Positions 6,169-12,139 are shown, counted from the first letter of the stretch. The stretch: DNA of 13,935 nt from Candidatus Magasanikiibacteriota bacterium (GCA_903853785.1 CAINUM010000027.1:1-13935); one strand, 5' to 3'. The notes: generated from the letters alone by a model not told the origin. A program made the numbers and translations.

Positions 6169-8637
6169 ATGAAAAAAGAACTTGAGCCAGCAAAACAAGA
6201 AATTGGAAAAATCCTTCAAACCTCCATTGTCACAGAAATGAAAAATTCATACATCGAATATGCCATGAGTGTTATTATTTCTCGTGCCTTGCCGGATGTT
6301 CGTGATGGATTAAAACCAGTTCACCGTCGTATTCTTTATGCGATGTGGAATATCGGTTTGCGTCATACTGGAAAGTTTCGTAAGTCTGCTCACGTAGTCG
6401 GTGAGGTGATGGCCAAATACCATCCACACGGAGACTCTTCTATTTATGAGGCGATGGTTCGTATGGCTCAGGAGTTTTCCATGCGTCATCAATTGGTAGA
6501 TGGTCAGGGAAACTTTGGTAGTATGGATGGAGATAGTGCCGCTGCGATGCGTTATACTGAGGCTCGTTTGCGTGCAATTGCCGAAGAAATGCTTTTTGAT
6601 ATTGATAAAAATACTGTAAATTTCAACGCTACTTACGACGGTTCTCACAATGAACCAATGGTATTGCCAGCCAAATTACCAAATTTATTGTTGAATGGTA
6701 CGATGGGTATCGCGGTTGGTATGGCCACTTCTATTCCTCCACACAACCTTAGTGAACTTTGTGATGGTATCGCTAAATTAATCGAAGAGCCAGAAACTAC
6801 TGTCGAGGAATTAGCCGAGATTATTAAAGGACCGGACTTCCCAACTGGCGGTATCATTTATAATAAAAAAGATATTTTGACCGCTTGTGCTACTGGCCGC
6901 GGTGGTGTTGTGATTCGAGCTAAAGCGGAAATTGAAGAAGCCAAAAAAAGTGGCATGTTCCAAATTATCGTGACTGAAGTTCCATACCAAGTGAACAAAG
7001 CCGAGATGATTGAAAAAATTGCCAACCTTGTTCAAGAGAAAAAAATGGAAGGCATTCGTGACTTGCGCGATGAGTCCAACAAAGATGGTGTGCGTGTTGT
7101 GATCGAACTCAAAAAAGATGCTTACCCACAAAAAGTTTTGAATCAACTTTATAAACAAACTGATTTACAAACTACTTTCCATTACAACCTACTAGCATTG
7201 GTGGACGGTATTCAACCACGTGTTTTGAATTTAAAAAATATATTAGAAGAATTCATCAAACATCGTCAGGTAGTTATTCGTCGCCGTACTGAATTTGATT
7301 TAGAAAAAAATAAAGATCGTGCTCATATTTTGGAAGGTTTAAAAATTGCTTTAGATAAAATTGATTTAATCATCAAATTAATTCGCGCCAGTAAAGATAA
7401 GGATGAGGCCAAGGTCAATTTGATTGCTAAATTTGATTTTAGTGATCGCCAAGCCACAGCAATTTTAGAAATGAAATTACAACAGCTTGCTAATCTTGAA
7501 AGACAAAGAGTTGAGGATGAGTTGGCTGAGAAAAAACGCATCATCAAAGAATTAGAAAGTATTTTAGCATCTGCTAAAAAGATCTTAGGAATTGTAAAAA
7601 CTGAAACTGCTGAAATAAAAGAAAAGTATGGTGAAGAACGTCGTACAAAAATCGTAGCTCATGGAGTTAAAGAATTTACAACCGAAGATTTAATTCCAAA
7701 CGAACCAACTGTTGTGATGATCACTACAGACGGTTATATCAAACGCTTACCTCCAGATACATTCCACCAACAAGTTCGAGGTGGCAAAGGTGTGATCGGA
7801 GTTACTACTAAAGAAGAAGAAAGTGTTGCACACCTCATGGCTACCAACACTCACGACAATATCTTGTTCTTTACCAATCGCGGACGAGTATTCCAACTGA
7901 TGGCTTATGATATTCCTCAAGCTTCTCGTACTGCCAAAGGACAAGCCTTGGTAAATTTCTTACAACTTGCTCCAAACGAAAAAATTACTGCTTTACTTGG
8001 AACTGGCGATCTAACAAATATCAAATATTTGGTAATGGCTACAACTCGCGGCAATATCAAAAAAACAGAATTAGCTGATTTCGCAAACGTTCGCCGCAAT
8101 GGTTTGATCGCTTTGAAATTAAAGCCTGACGACAACCTAGAATGGGTCAAACCAAGTAATGGTAACAATGAAATAATGATCGCTACCAAACAAGGCCAGG
8201 CCATTCGTTTCCGCGAAAAAGATGTTCGTGAAATGGGGCGTACTGCCAGTGGAGTTCGCGGTATGCGACTCAAAGGAAGTGACGAGGTAATTGGTATGGA
8301 TATAGTAGATTCAAAAAATGCATCACTAGAATTTTTAACTGTAGGTGAAAATGGTGTCGGAAAACGCACTGTCTTAAAAGAATATAAAGTTCAGGGTCGT
8401 GGTGGTAGCGGAATCAAGACCGCTGAAATTACTGCGAAGACCGGGAACCTTACATTTGCTAAAGTAGTCGACGTTGTTGACGCAAACGAAAAAGATTTAT
8501 TGATGATGTCTGCTCATGGACAGGTAATCCGCATGCCATTCAAATCAATTTCTTCTTCTGGACGTGCTACTCAAGGCGTTCGTTTGATGAGATTTAAAGA
8601 ACCTGGAGATAAAGTTACGAGTGTAACGATGTTATAA
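6169..8637 (+). CDS. gyrA: DNA gyrase subunit A
   Basis: The 822-aa protein is the DNA-breaking and rejoining subunit of gyrase, which introduces negative supercoils with GyrB and ATP. The N-terminal part has YAMSVIISRALPDVRDGLKP (31-50) and the active-site Tyr129 in AAAMRYTEARL. The quinolone-contact region HPHGDSSIYEA has Ser90 and Glu94 at the positions of E. coli Ser83 and Asp87, so no resistance substitution is seen. Residues ~510-822 form the repeat propeller that wraps DNA. The GyrA box QVRGGKG at 535-541 marks it as GyrA rather than ParC. Its length is close to typical (B. subtilis about 820, E. coli 875). The ATG has no clear Shine-Dalgarno. It is the last gene of a three-gene operon, and gyrB is not in the window. 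Confidence 0.98.
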   Translation: MKKELEPAKQEIGKILQTSIVTEMKNSYIEYAMSVIISRALPDVRDGLKPVHRRILYAMWNIGLRHTGKFRKSAHVVGEVMAKYHPHGDSSIYEAMVRMAQEFSMRHQLVDGQGNFGSMDGDSAAAMRYTEARLRAIAEEMLFDIDKNTVNFNATYDGSHNEPMVLPAKLPNLLLNGTMGIAVGMATSIPPHNLSELCDGIAKLIEEPETTVEELAEIIKGPDFPTGGIIYNKKDILTACATGRGGVVIRAKAEIEEAKKSGMFQIIVTEVPYQVNKAEMIEKIANLVQEKKMEGIRDLRDESNKDGVRVVIELKKDAYPQKVLNQLYKQTDLQTTFHYNLLALVDGIQPRVLNLKNILEEFIKHRQVVIRRRTEFDLEKNKDRAHILEGLKIALDKIDLIIKLIRASKDKDEAKVNLIAKFDFSDRQATAILEMKLQQLANLERQRVEDELAEKKRIIKELESILASAKKILGIVKTETAEIKEKYGEERRTKIVAHGVKEFTTEDLIPNEPTVVMITTDGYIKRLPPDTFHQQVRGGKGVIGVTTKEEESVAHLMATNTHDNILFFTNRGRVFQLMAYDIPQASRTAKGQALVNFLQLAPNEKITALLGTGDLTNIKYLVMATTRGNIKKTELADFANVRRNGLIALKLKPDDNLEWVKPSNGNNEIMIATKQGQAIRFREKDVREMGRTASGVRGMRLKGSDEVIGMDIVDSKNASLEFLTVGENGVGKRTVLKEYKVQGRGGSGIKTAEITAKTGNLTFAKVVDVVDANEKDLLMMSAHGQVIRMPFKSISSSGRATQGVRLMRFKEPGDKVTSVTML

Positions 8638-8661
8638 ATTTAATTTAATTTTTCAAAAACA

Positions 8662-8695
8662 AAAACACCAGACGCAATTACGTCTGGTGTTTTTT
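8662..8695. terminator. Bidirectional intrinsic terminator between gyrA and the FemAB gene
   Basis: AAAACACCAGACG, loop CAATTA and CGTCTGGTGTTTT form a perfect 13-bp stem, with T-runs on both strands. It serves gyrA (ending 8637) on plus and the convergent FemAB gene (ending 8709) on minus. Confidence 0.92.
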
Positions 8696-8708
8696 AATTT
8701 TCTAAAAA

Positions 8709-9680
8709 TTAAATTAGTTTTCTTAACTTGCGTAGTGTGAAGTAAATACTATATTTTATTTTATTTATTATTAAATCAAATGTTCCTGGGGCTTCGTGAT
8801 ATTCTCCACCGAACCCATGTTTAAATCTGCTTACACCCGCATATTGATGGTTGGTATCAAATTCATATTCAGCATCCTTGTTCGTTTTTGGTGCCACACC
8901 AAAGAAATCATAATATTTATAGCCCTCATTTTTTCCAATTTGAATTGCCGACCACTGCAACAAATAAGGAGCCATTAACTGACGATACTCATGATCGGAA
9001 GCACCGAATACATAGGTAAAAGTTTCGCCATAGCCAATAAATATTCCAGTGGCTATTGCAACTCGTTCACTATATACAGTAATCTGTCTACAAAAATCAG
9101 AATTTAGAATCGATTCATAATGTTTATTTTCATGCAAACGAAAATTATCACGACTGCCAGTTTTTTCCATTAATTCCAAAAAAAAATTTAAATTCTTTTC
9201 ATTTTTTATTTCCAAATTCTTCTTTTGTGCTAAGCGAATATTGTATCTGGTTTTGGTATGCATAACAGATATTAATTCGTCTTCAGTTTTTCCTAAATCT
9301 AAAATTAAAGTTGCACGCGGATTAACTTCTTTAATTTTTAATAAATCTTTTAAATTATTTTCTTTGGGCTCAAGTCTTAAAAAAATCACTCCTTGCTGTT
9401 TCAAATAATCTTTTAAGACTACCAAAATTTCATTTGAAACTTTTTGTCCGACCGGCCCTTTTGGACAAAAGGCATACTTCCAACCAAATGGTAAATTCAT
9501 CAAAACTATCTGGGCACATAACAAATTTTTATTATCTTCCTCAACAATCAGTCGCTGAACATCTTTTCCTTCAGCGATTAAAATCTGACCCCAATCCCAC
9601 GATTGAGCAAATGACGAGTTTTCTTTCAGAACCATTGTGTCCCAAACATTTTTTTCCTTAATTTGACGTATTTGTTTCAT
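8709..9680 (-). CDS. FemAB-family aminoacyl/peptidyl transferase (peptidoglycan cross-bridge type)
   Basis: The 323-aa protein matches the FemA/FemB/FemX family (two GNAT-like domains), which adds amino acids from aminoacyl-tRNA to lipid-linked peptidoglycan precursors at the inner face of the membrane. Visible family signs are QSWDWGQ (26-32), KYAFCPKGPVG in the first domain, KTRYNIRLAQKK (143-154) at the domain junction, YYDFFGVAP (256-264) and GVSRFKHGFGGEY (282-294). The last ~20 residues are basic and amphipathic and may touch the membrane. The ATG at 9680 is used because the longer TTG start at 9719 falls inside the -35 box. The promoter ends only 10 bases before this ATG, giving a nearly leaderless message. 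The acceptor and the amino acid added cannot be told from sequence. It is divergent from rpmF and monocistronic. Confidence 0.88.
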   Translation of the reverse strand: MKQIRQIKEKNVWDTMVLKENSSFAQSWDWGQILIAEGKDVQRLIVEEDNKNLLCAQIVLMNLPFGWKYAFCPKGPVGQKVSNEILVVLKDYLKQQGVIFLRLEPKENNLKDLLKIKEVNPRATLILDLGKTEDELISVMHTKTRYNIRLAQKKNLEIKNEKNLNFFLELMEKTGSRDNFRLHENKHYESILNSDFCRQITVYSERVAIATGIFIGYGETFTYVFGASDHEYRQLMAPYLLQWSAIQIGKNEGYKYYDFFGVAPKTNKDAEYEFDTNHQYAGVSRFKHGFGGEYHEAPGTFDLIINKIKYSIYFTLRKLRKLI

Positions 9681-9690
9681 AATTAACGTT

Positions 9691-9719
9691 ATTTTATCCC
9701 AAATCACTGATTTAATCAA
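9691..9719 (-). promoter_or_regulatory. Promoter of the FemAB gene
   Basis: On the minus strand, TTGATT (9719-9714), a 17-bp spacer and TAAAAT (9696-9691). The predicted start near 9684 leaves about 4 nt of leader before the ATG at 9680, which rules out the longer TTG start. Confidence 0.7.
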
Positions 9720-9729
9720 CCTTTACCCC

Positions 9730-9758
9730 TTTACAAACTCACATTTTTAATATACAAT
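9730..9758 (+). promoter_or_regulatory. Promoter of rpmF
   Basis: TTTACA, a 17-bp spacer and TACAAT. The -35 box is 10 bp from the divergent FemAB -35 box. The predicted leader of ~50 nt contains a small TTGG / CCAA hairpin near 9770-9782 and no Shine-Dalgarno before the ATG. Confidence 0.65.
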
Positions 9759-9814
9759 AGGTCGGTAATTTGGAATTTCCAAGTTTAGTTTTTTTACTTA
9801 GTAATTTTACCAAT

Positions 9815-10030
9815 ATGGGTTTACCTGGTCATCGCCGAACCAGTGGCGATAAACGCCGTCGAGCTGCTCAACATGGACTAGATGCTGTTAACCCAGCTAT
9901 CTGTCCAAAATGTGACAAAGCTACCCACCCACACCGCGCTTGCGCATTCTGTGGAACATACCGTGGTCGCCAAGTTGTTGATGTAGCCAAACGTGCTGCT
10001 CGCACTGTTCGTAAAACTAAAAAGAAATAA
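9815..10030 (+). CDS. rpmF: 50S ribosomal protein L32
   Basis: The 71-aa basic protein has the bL32 layout: an N-terminal PxxRxSxxxxRRR stretch (MGLPGHRRTSGDKRRR), a zinc ribbon with Cys30-x2-Cys33 and Cys43-x2-Cys46, and a basic C-terminal helix ending KTKKK. It is a structural protein of the large ribosomal subunit. All four zinc cysteines are kept, so it is a zinc-dependent form. The N-terminus departs from the usual MAVPKRRTSK but aligns with it. The ATG at 9815 is preferred to the longer ATT/TTG-type start at 9770, which would add a hydrophobic, non-L32 extension. It has its own promoter and a strong terminator just after the stop. Confidence 0.92.
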   Translation: MGLPGHRRTSGDKRRRAAQHGLDAVNPAICPKCDKATHPHRACAFCGTYRGRQVVDVAKRAARTVRKTKKK

Positions 10031-10037
10031 TGCCTTT

Positions 10038-10072
10038 GGCCAATAGTCTTTGACTATTGGCCTTAGTTTTTT
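10038..10072 (+). terminator. Strong intrinsic terminator between rpmF and nusB
   Basis: GGCCAATAGTC, loop TTT and GACTATTGGCC form a perfect 11-bp stem, followed by TTAGTTTTTT. The T-run ends 3 bases before the nusB ATG at 10076, so no promoter fits between terminator and gene. Confidence 0.9.
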
Positions 10073-10075
10073 CCT

Positions 10076-10528
10076 ATGTCCAATCGTCACTTAGCACGGT
10101 CAATCGCTATGCAGACCATTTTTGAATGGGATTTTCGGGGACAGCCTACCGCTGGTCTACCGGCTATTTTGGATCAAAATATCAAAGAATTTGGAGTTGG
10201 TCTAGGTGATGAAAAAGAATTTTCTAACGATATCATTACGGGAGTCATTGATCACCTCACTGAAATTGATGAAATTATCGTAAAATACGCACCGAACTGG
10301 CCACTTGAAAAAATTACAGTAATGGATCGTAATATTTTACGAATAGGTATCTGGGAAATGAAATTTAACCCTGAAGTACCACCAAAAGTTGCTATCAACG
10401 AAGCTATCGAGCTTGGAAAAAGTTATGGTGGCGTCGCTTCTGGTAAATTTGTAAACGGAGTACTTGGATCACTATACAAAGATATGTATCCAAACGGAGA
10501 ACCTGAAATTGAAAAAGAAAAAAAATAA
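10076..10528 (+). CDS. nusB: Transcription antitermination factor NusB
   Basis: The 150-aa protein has the all-helical NusB fold. NusB works with NusE (S10) at boxA RNA to keep RNA polymerase processive on rRNA operons. Family signs are NRHLARSIAMQTIFEW (3-18) at the N-terminus, DRNILRIGIWEM (84-95) and the signature PPKVAINEAIELGKSYG followed by SGKFVNGVLG (122-131). The charged tail EIEKEKK is typical. The conserved RHLAR motif fixes the start at 10076. There is no Shine-Dalgarno; the U-tract of the preceding terminator occupies that place. The gene is therefore reached by read-through from rpmF or from a promoter I could not find inside rpmF. It is followed 45 bases later by rnc, so this is a stable-RNA gene group. 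Confidence 0.95.
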   Translation: MSNRHLARSIAMQTIFEWDFRGQPTAGLPAILDQNIKEFGVGLGDEKEFSNDIITGVIDHLTEIDEIIVKYAPNWPLEKITVMDRNILRIGIWEMKFNPEVPPKVAINEAIELGKSYGGVASGKFVNGVLGSLYKDMYPNGEPEIEKEKK

Positions 10529-10573
10529 TTATTAACTTATCTCTTATCGCCTGTCGCCCATTTATTGTGCGCT

Positions 10574-11371
10574 ATGCGAAAAGCGAGTAAACAACAAAAT
10601 ATGAAATCTACTGATTTGGCAGAAGTTCAAGAAAAGAATTTCCCACTGTTAGAAGAAAAAATCGGATTAAAATTCAAAAATATTGATTTTTTAGTTCAAG
10701 CATTTGTTCATCGCTCTTATTTAAACGAACACCACGAATTTCCATTAGGACAAAACGAAAGACTTGAATTTTTGGGTGATGCTGTGGTAGAATTAGTCGT
10801 TACTGAGTACCTTTTCAACGAATATGGCAACCCAGAAGGTGAATTAACCAATTGGCGCGCCGCCTTGGTTAATGCCAAAATGCTTGCTAGCGTAGCTTAT
10901 GAAATTGGTGTAGAACCATTTTTGTTTCTCAGTCATGGCGAATCTAAAGACGCTGGGACAAAAGCTCGAGATTATATCATGGCCAACGTGTTTGAATCGT
11001 TGATTGGGGCCATCTATATCGATCAGGGCTATGACGCCTGTAAACAATTCATTTTGCATTGGGTGGTTTCAAAATTGCCTTATGTACTAGAAAATGGCTT
11101 ATACATGGATGCCAAGAGTCGTTTTCAGGAATCTTCCCAAGAACTTCTTGGGATCACTCCAACCTATCGTGTACTTGAAGAAACTGGACCAGATCATTCT
11201 AAAATTTTTAAAGTTGGCATATTCCTAGATAAGGAATTAATTGCAAGTGGTGAAGGTAGTAGCAAACAAGAAGCTCAAACCGAAGCCGCAGAAGCTGCTT
11301 TGAAAATAAAATCTTGGAAAGGACCAAAAATTGAAATAATCCAGAGAAAACCAGGTGATCCAATTCAGTAG
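10574..11371 (+). CDS. rnc: Ribonuclease III
   Basis: The 265-aa enzyme is a double-strand-specific endoribonuclease that processes rRNA precursors and some mRNAs. The endonuclease domain (~25-172) has the signature NERLEFLGDAV (61-71) with Glu65 and Asp69, and a second metal-binding segment ANVFESLIGAIYID with Glu141. A dsRNA-binding domain follows (~178-245, ending GEGSSKQEAQTEAAEAAL). The position of E. coli Asp114 is Asn138 (A-N-V-F-E instead of A-D-T-V-E). I recall Asn here from other CPR RNase III sequences, so activity is probably kept. The start is uncertain: ATG 10574 is chosen, and ATG 10601 (256 aa) is equally compatible because the first ~20 residues are not conserved. The tRNA-Lys gene begins 10 bases after the stop and is probably co-transcribed. 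Confidence 0.95.
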   Translation: MRKASKQQNMKSTDLAEVQEKNFPLLEEKIGLKFKNIDFLVQAFVHRSYLNEHHEFPLGQNERLEFLGDAVVELVVTEYLFNEYGNPEGELTNWRAALVNAKMLASVAYEIGVEPFLFLSHGESKDAGTKARDYIMANVFESLIGAIYIDQGYDACKQFILHWVVSKLPYVLENGLYMDAKSRFQESSQELLGITPTYRVLEETGPDHSKIFKVGIFLDKELIASGEGSSKQEAQTEAAEAALKIKSWKGPKIEIIQRKPGDPIQ

Positions 11372-11377
11372 GATCAC
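11355..11377 (+). other. Hairpin over the rnc stop codon, just upstream of tRNA-Lys
   Basis: GTGATCC, a 9-nt loop and GGATCAC form a perfect 7-bp stem. The rnc stop codon spans the loop/stem junction. The tRNA 5' end lies 4 nt downstream. There is no T-run, so it is not a terminator. It could be a processing or stability element between the mRNA and tRNA parts of one transcript. Confidence 0.55.
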
Positions 11378-11381
11378 ATAC

Positions 11382-11454
11382 GGGCCGGTAGCTCAGCTGG
11401 TAGAGCAGATCCCTCTTAAGGATAAGGTCCCGGGTTCGATCCCCGGCCGGCCCA
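11382..11454 (+). tRNA. tRNA-Lys (anticodon CTT)
   Basis: The 73-nt cloverleaf has a perfect acceptor stem GGGCCGG/CCGGCCC, D-arm GCTC-AGCTGGTA-GAGC, anticodon loop CTCTTAA (CTT, reads AAG) and T-arm CCGGG-TTCGATC-CCCGG. The discriminator is A. The 27-43 pair is a G·A mismatch. CCA is not encoded. No own promoter was seen, so it is probably transcribed with rnc. Confidence 0.97.
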
Positions 11455-11460
11455 CAACAA

Positions 11461-11492
11461 AAAAAGAAACTCAATTCAATGAGTTTCTTTTT
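11461..11492. terminator. Bidirectional terminator after tRNA-Lys
   Basis: AAAAAGAAACTCA, loop ATTCAA and TGAGTTTCTTTTT form a 13-bp stem. On the minus strand it is followed by seven T, so it can also stop leftward transcripts from the small-peptide cassette. Confidence 0.9.
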
Positions 11493-11500
11493 ATTTATTC

Positions 11501-11560
11501 AAACCACCTGCTACGTCAAGGATAAATATTTTTATCACTGACGTAGGTTGCAGGTGGTTT
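11501..11560. repeat. 60-nt extended hairpin (imperfect palindrome)
   Basis: Nested arms form an outer stem AAACCACCTGC (11501-11511) with GCAGGTGGTTT (11550-11560), a middle stem TACGTCA with TGACGTA, and an inner stem GATAAA with TTTATC around loop TATT. A 4-nt bulge (GGTT) sits on the right and 2-nt mismatches (AG/AC) separate the inner stem. In total, 24 base pairs lie within 60 nt. Only TTT or TTTT follows on either strand, so it is a weak terminator at best. It marks the left border of the G+C-rich segment. Confidence 0.75.
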
Positions 11561-11591
11561 TGGGCCGGCCTGCTCCTTGCGGGCAAAATGC

Positions 11592-11619
11592 CGACGATTG
11601 TGAGCCTCCTAGCTCGTCG
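11592..11619 (-). other. Hairpin displaying an orphan Shine-Dalgarno (AGGAGG)
   Basis: Downstream of the 40-aa frame, the minus strand reads GAGC, TAGGAG, GCTC (plus 11602-11615), with a looser outer CGAC/GTCG pairing. AGGAGG (plus 11605-11610) spans the loop and the first base of the 3' stem arm. No ATG, GTG or TTG follows at normal distance; a 33-codon frame beginning at ATC exists but is not supported. From 11561 to 11591 I see only a GGCCGGCC palindrome. Confidence 0.35.
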
Positions 11620-11742
11620 TCATGGGTAGTCGTTCGGAAAGATCACCGCCAGTTCTTCCCGGCGCTTCTTACCGGACCGACGAACTCCCCAGAGAATCAA
11701 ACCGACGACAACCAACGAACCGATACTCAGTAAGGCGTCCAA
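11620..11742 (-). CDS. Small membrane peptide, second of pair (40 aa)
   Basis: This is a 40-codon frame starting TTG at 11742 and ending TGA. The peptide begins MDALLSIGSLVVVGLILWGV, a single hydrophobic helix (~4-20), followed by a strongly basic stretch RRSGKKRREE and a tail LAVIFPNDYP. The basic flank predicts a cytoplasmic C-terminus. The start is supported by GGAGGAAGGA upstream, with AAGGA 6 bases before the TTG. The frame overlaps the end of the 55-aa frame by 16 bases in another phase, which suggests translational coupling. I do not recognise a family. Possibilities are a holin-like peptide, a membrane toxin or a small regulator of a membrane protein; none can be chosen from sequence. 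G+C is visibly higher than in neighbouring genes. Confidence 0.5.
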   Translation of the reverse strand: MDALLSIGSLVVVGLILWGVRRSGKKRREELAVIFPNDYP

Positions 11743-11894
11743 TTCTTATCCTTCCTCCGAATCAAGTCGGAGATTTTGATGACCAACACCGGCAATGCTG
11801 GCATTAGCACGAAAATCACGTACCCGATAATCGGGTGACCAGAGGCGAACATCGCCTGAGATAATAAAACCCACAATGTGAAATATTCAATCAC
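11727..11894 (-). CDS. Small membrane peptide, first of pair (55 aa)
   Basis: This is a 55-codon frame starting GTG at 11894 and ending TGA. It begins MIEYFTLWVLLSQAMF, continues hydrophobic to about residue 42 (IIGYVIFVLMPALPVLVI) and ends basic (IRRKDKNWTPY). It probably spans the membrane once or twice, with a helix break near SGHP (18-21). GAGGAG lies about 5 bases before the GTG, a much better ribosome site than any other gene here has. A promoter with an extended -10 lies 41 bases upstream. The family is unknown. Its pairing with the overlapping 40-aa frame, and its place between two tRNA genes in a G+C-richer segment, suggest an acquired cassette. It is short, so comparative evidence would decide whether it is real. 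Confidence 0.55.
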   Translation of the reverse strand: MIEYFTLWVLLSQAMFASGHPIIGYVIFVLMPALPVLVIKISDLIRRKDKNWTPY

Positions 11895-11926
11895 AGCTCC
11901 TCCTCACCGTCAACGCTCGATCGACG

Positions 11927-11967
11927 GGATTGACCAATATATCATTTTTATACCACTTAGTCAATCC
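11927..11967. repeat. 8-bp inverted repeat spanning the small-peptide promoter
   Basis: GGATTGAC (11927-11934) and GTCAATCC (11960-11967) are perfect inverted arms separated by 25 bp. One arm contains the -35 box of the minus-strand promoter and the other covers the predicted transcription start. It may be an operator; chance is not excluded. Confidence 0.45.
11936..11964 (-). promoter_or_regulatory. Promoter of the small membrane peptide pair
   Basis: On the minus strand, TTGACT (11964-11959), a 17-bp spacer and TATATT (11941-11936) preceded by TGA (extended -10). The predicted start is near 11929. The ~35-nt leader can fold as CCGTC / GACGG before the GAGGAG ribosome site. Confidence 0.7.
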
Positions 11968-11969
11968 TA

Positions 11970-11998
11970 TTGAAAAACCAATCTAACTATGTTAGAGT
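11970..11998 (+). promoter_or_regulatory. Promoter of tRNA-Arg
   Basis: TTGAAA, a 17-bp spacer and TAGAGT. The predicted start is near 12005, 7 bases before the tRNA. The -35 box lies 5 bp from the divergent -35 box of the small-peptide promoter. Confidence 0.55.
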
Positions 11999-12011
11999 AT
12001 AGCCACTTTCC

Positions 12012-12083
12012 GCCCTTGTCGTTCAACGGATAGGACACCAGGCTTCGAACCTGGGGACGTGGGTTCGACTCCTGCCGAGGGCA
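12012..12083 (+). tRNA. tRNA-Arg (anticodon TCG)
   Basis: The 72-nt cloverleaf has acceptor GCCCTTG/CGAGGGC (one T·G), D-arm GTTC-AACGGATA-GGAC, anticodon arm CCAGG-CTTCGAA-CCTGG (TCG, reads CGA and probably CGG) and T-arm GTGGG-TTCGACT-CCTGC with two wobble pairs. The discriminator is A. CCA is not encoded. It has its own promoter and terminator. Confidence 0.96.
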
Positions 12084-12100
12084 CAGTATTTGAAAACAAA

Positions 12101-12135
12101 AAAAAAGACTCTGCATTATTTGCAGAGTCTTTTTT
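12101..12135. terminator. Bidirectional terminator between tRNA-Arg and the carbonic-anhydrase-like gene
   Basis: AAAAAAGACTCTGCA, loop TTATT and TGCAGAGTCTTTTTT form a 15-bp stem. The T-run on plus serves tRNA-Arg; on minus it serves the gene ending at 12140. Confidence 0.92.
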
Positions 12136-12139
12136 ATTA

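Noticed and set aside
6310..8369. Several minus-strand frames of 70-150 aa inside gyrA
   Set aside because: They are opposite a well-conserved gyrA and have no initiation signals. They are shadows of codon bias.
10508..10545. Possible weak promoter (TTGAAA, 17 bp, TTAACT) in front of rnc
   Set aside because: The -10 match is poor and it sits in an A-rich coding tail. Co-transcription with nusB is simpler.
11208..11474. 88-aa minus-strand reading frame containing a GDRTRDL-like peptide
   Set aside because: It is antisense to tRNA-Lys and the end of rnc. This peptide pattern is a well-known artefact of translating the reverse strand of tRNA genes.
11441..11570. GGCCGGCCCA at the tRNA-Lys 3' end and again, inverted, at 11561-11570, as possible attachment sites
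   Set aside because: Integration at a tRNA would leave direct repeats, and most of the match is an 8-bp self-complementary palindrome. No integrase is present.
11548..11807. Two plus-strand 61-aa frames in the G+C-rich segment
   Set aside because: They lie opposite the minus-strand small peptides, have no ribosome site or promoter, and their composition (polar, Pro/Arg-rich) looks like shadow coding.
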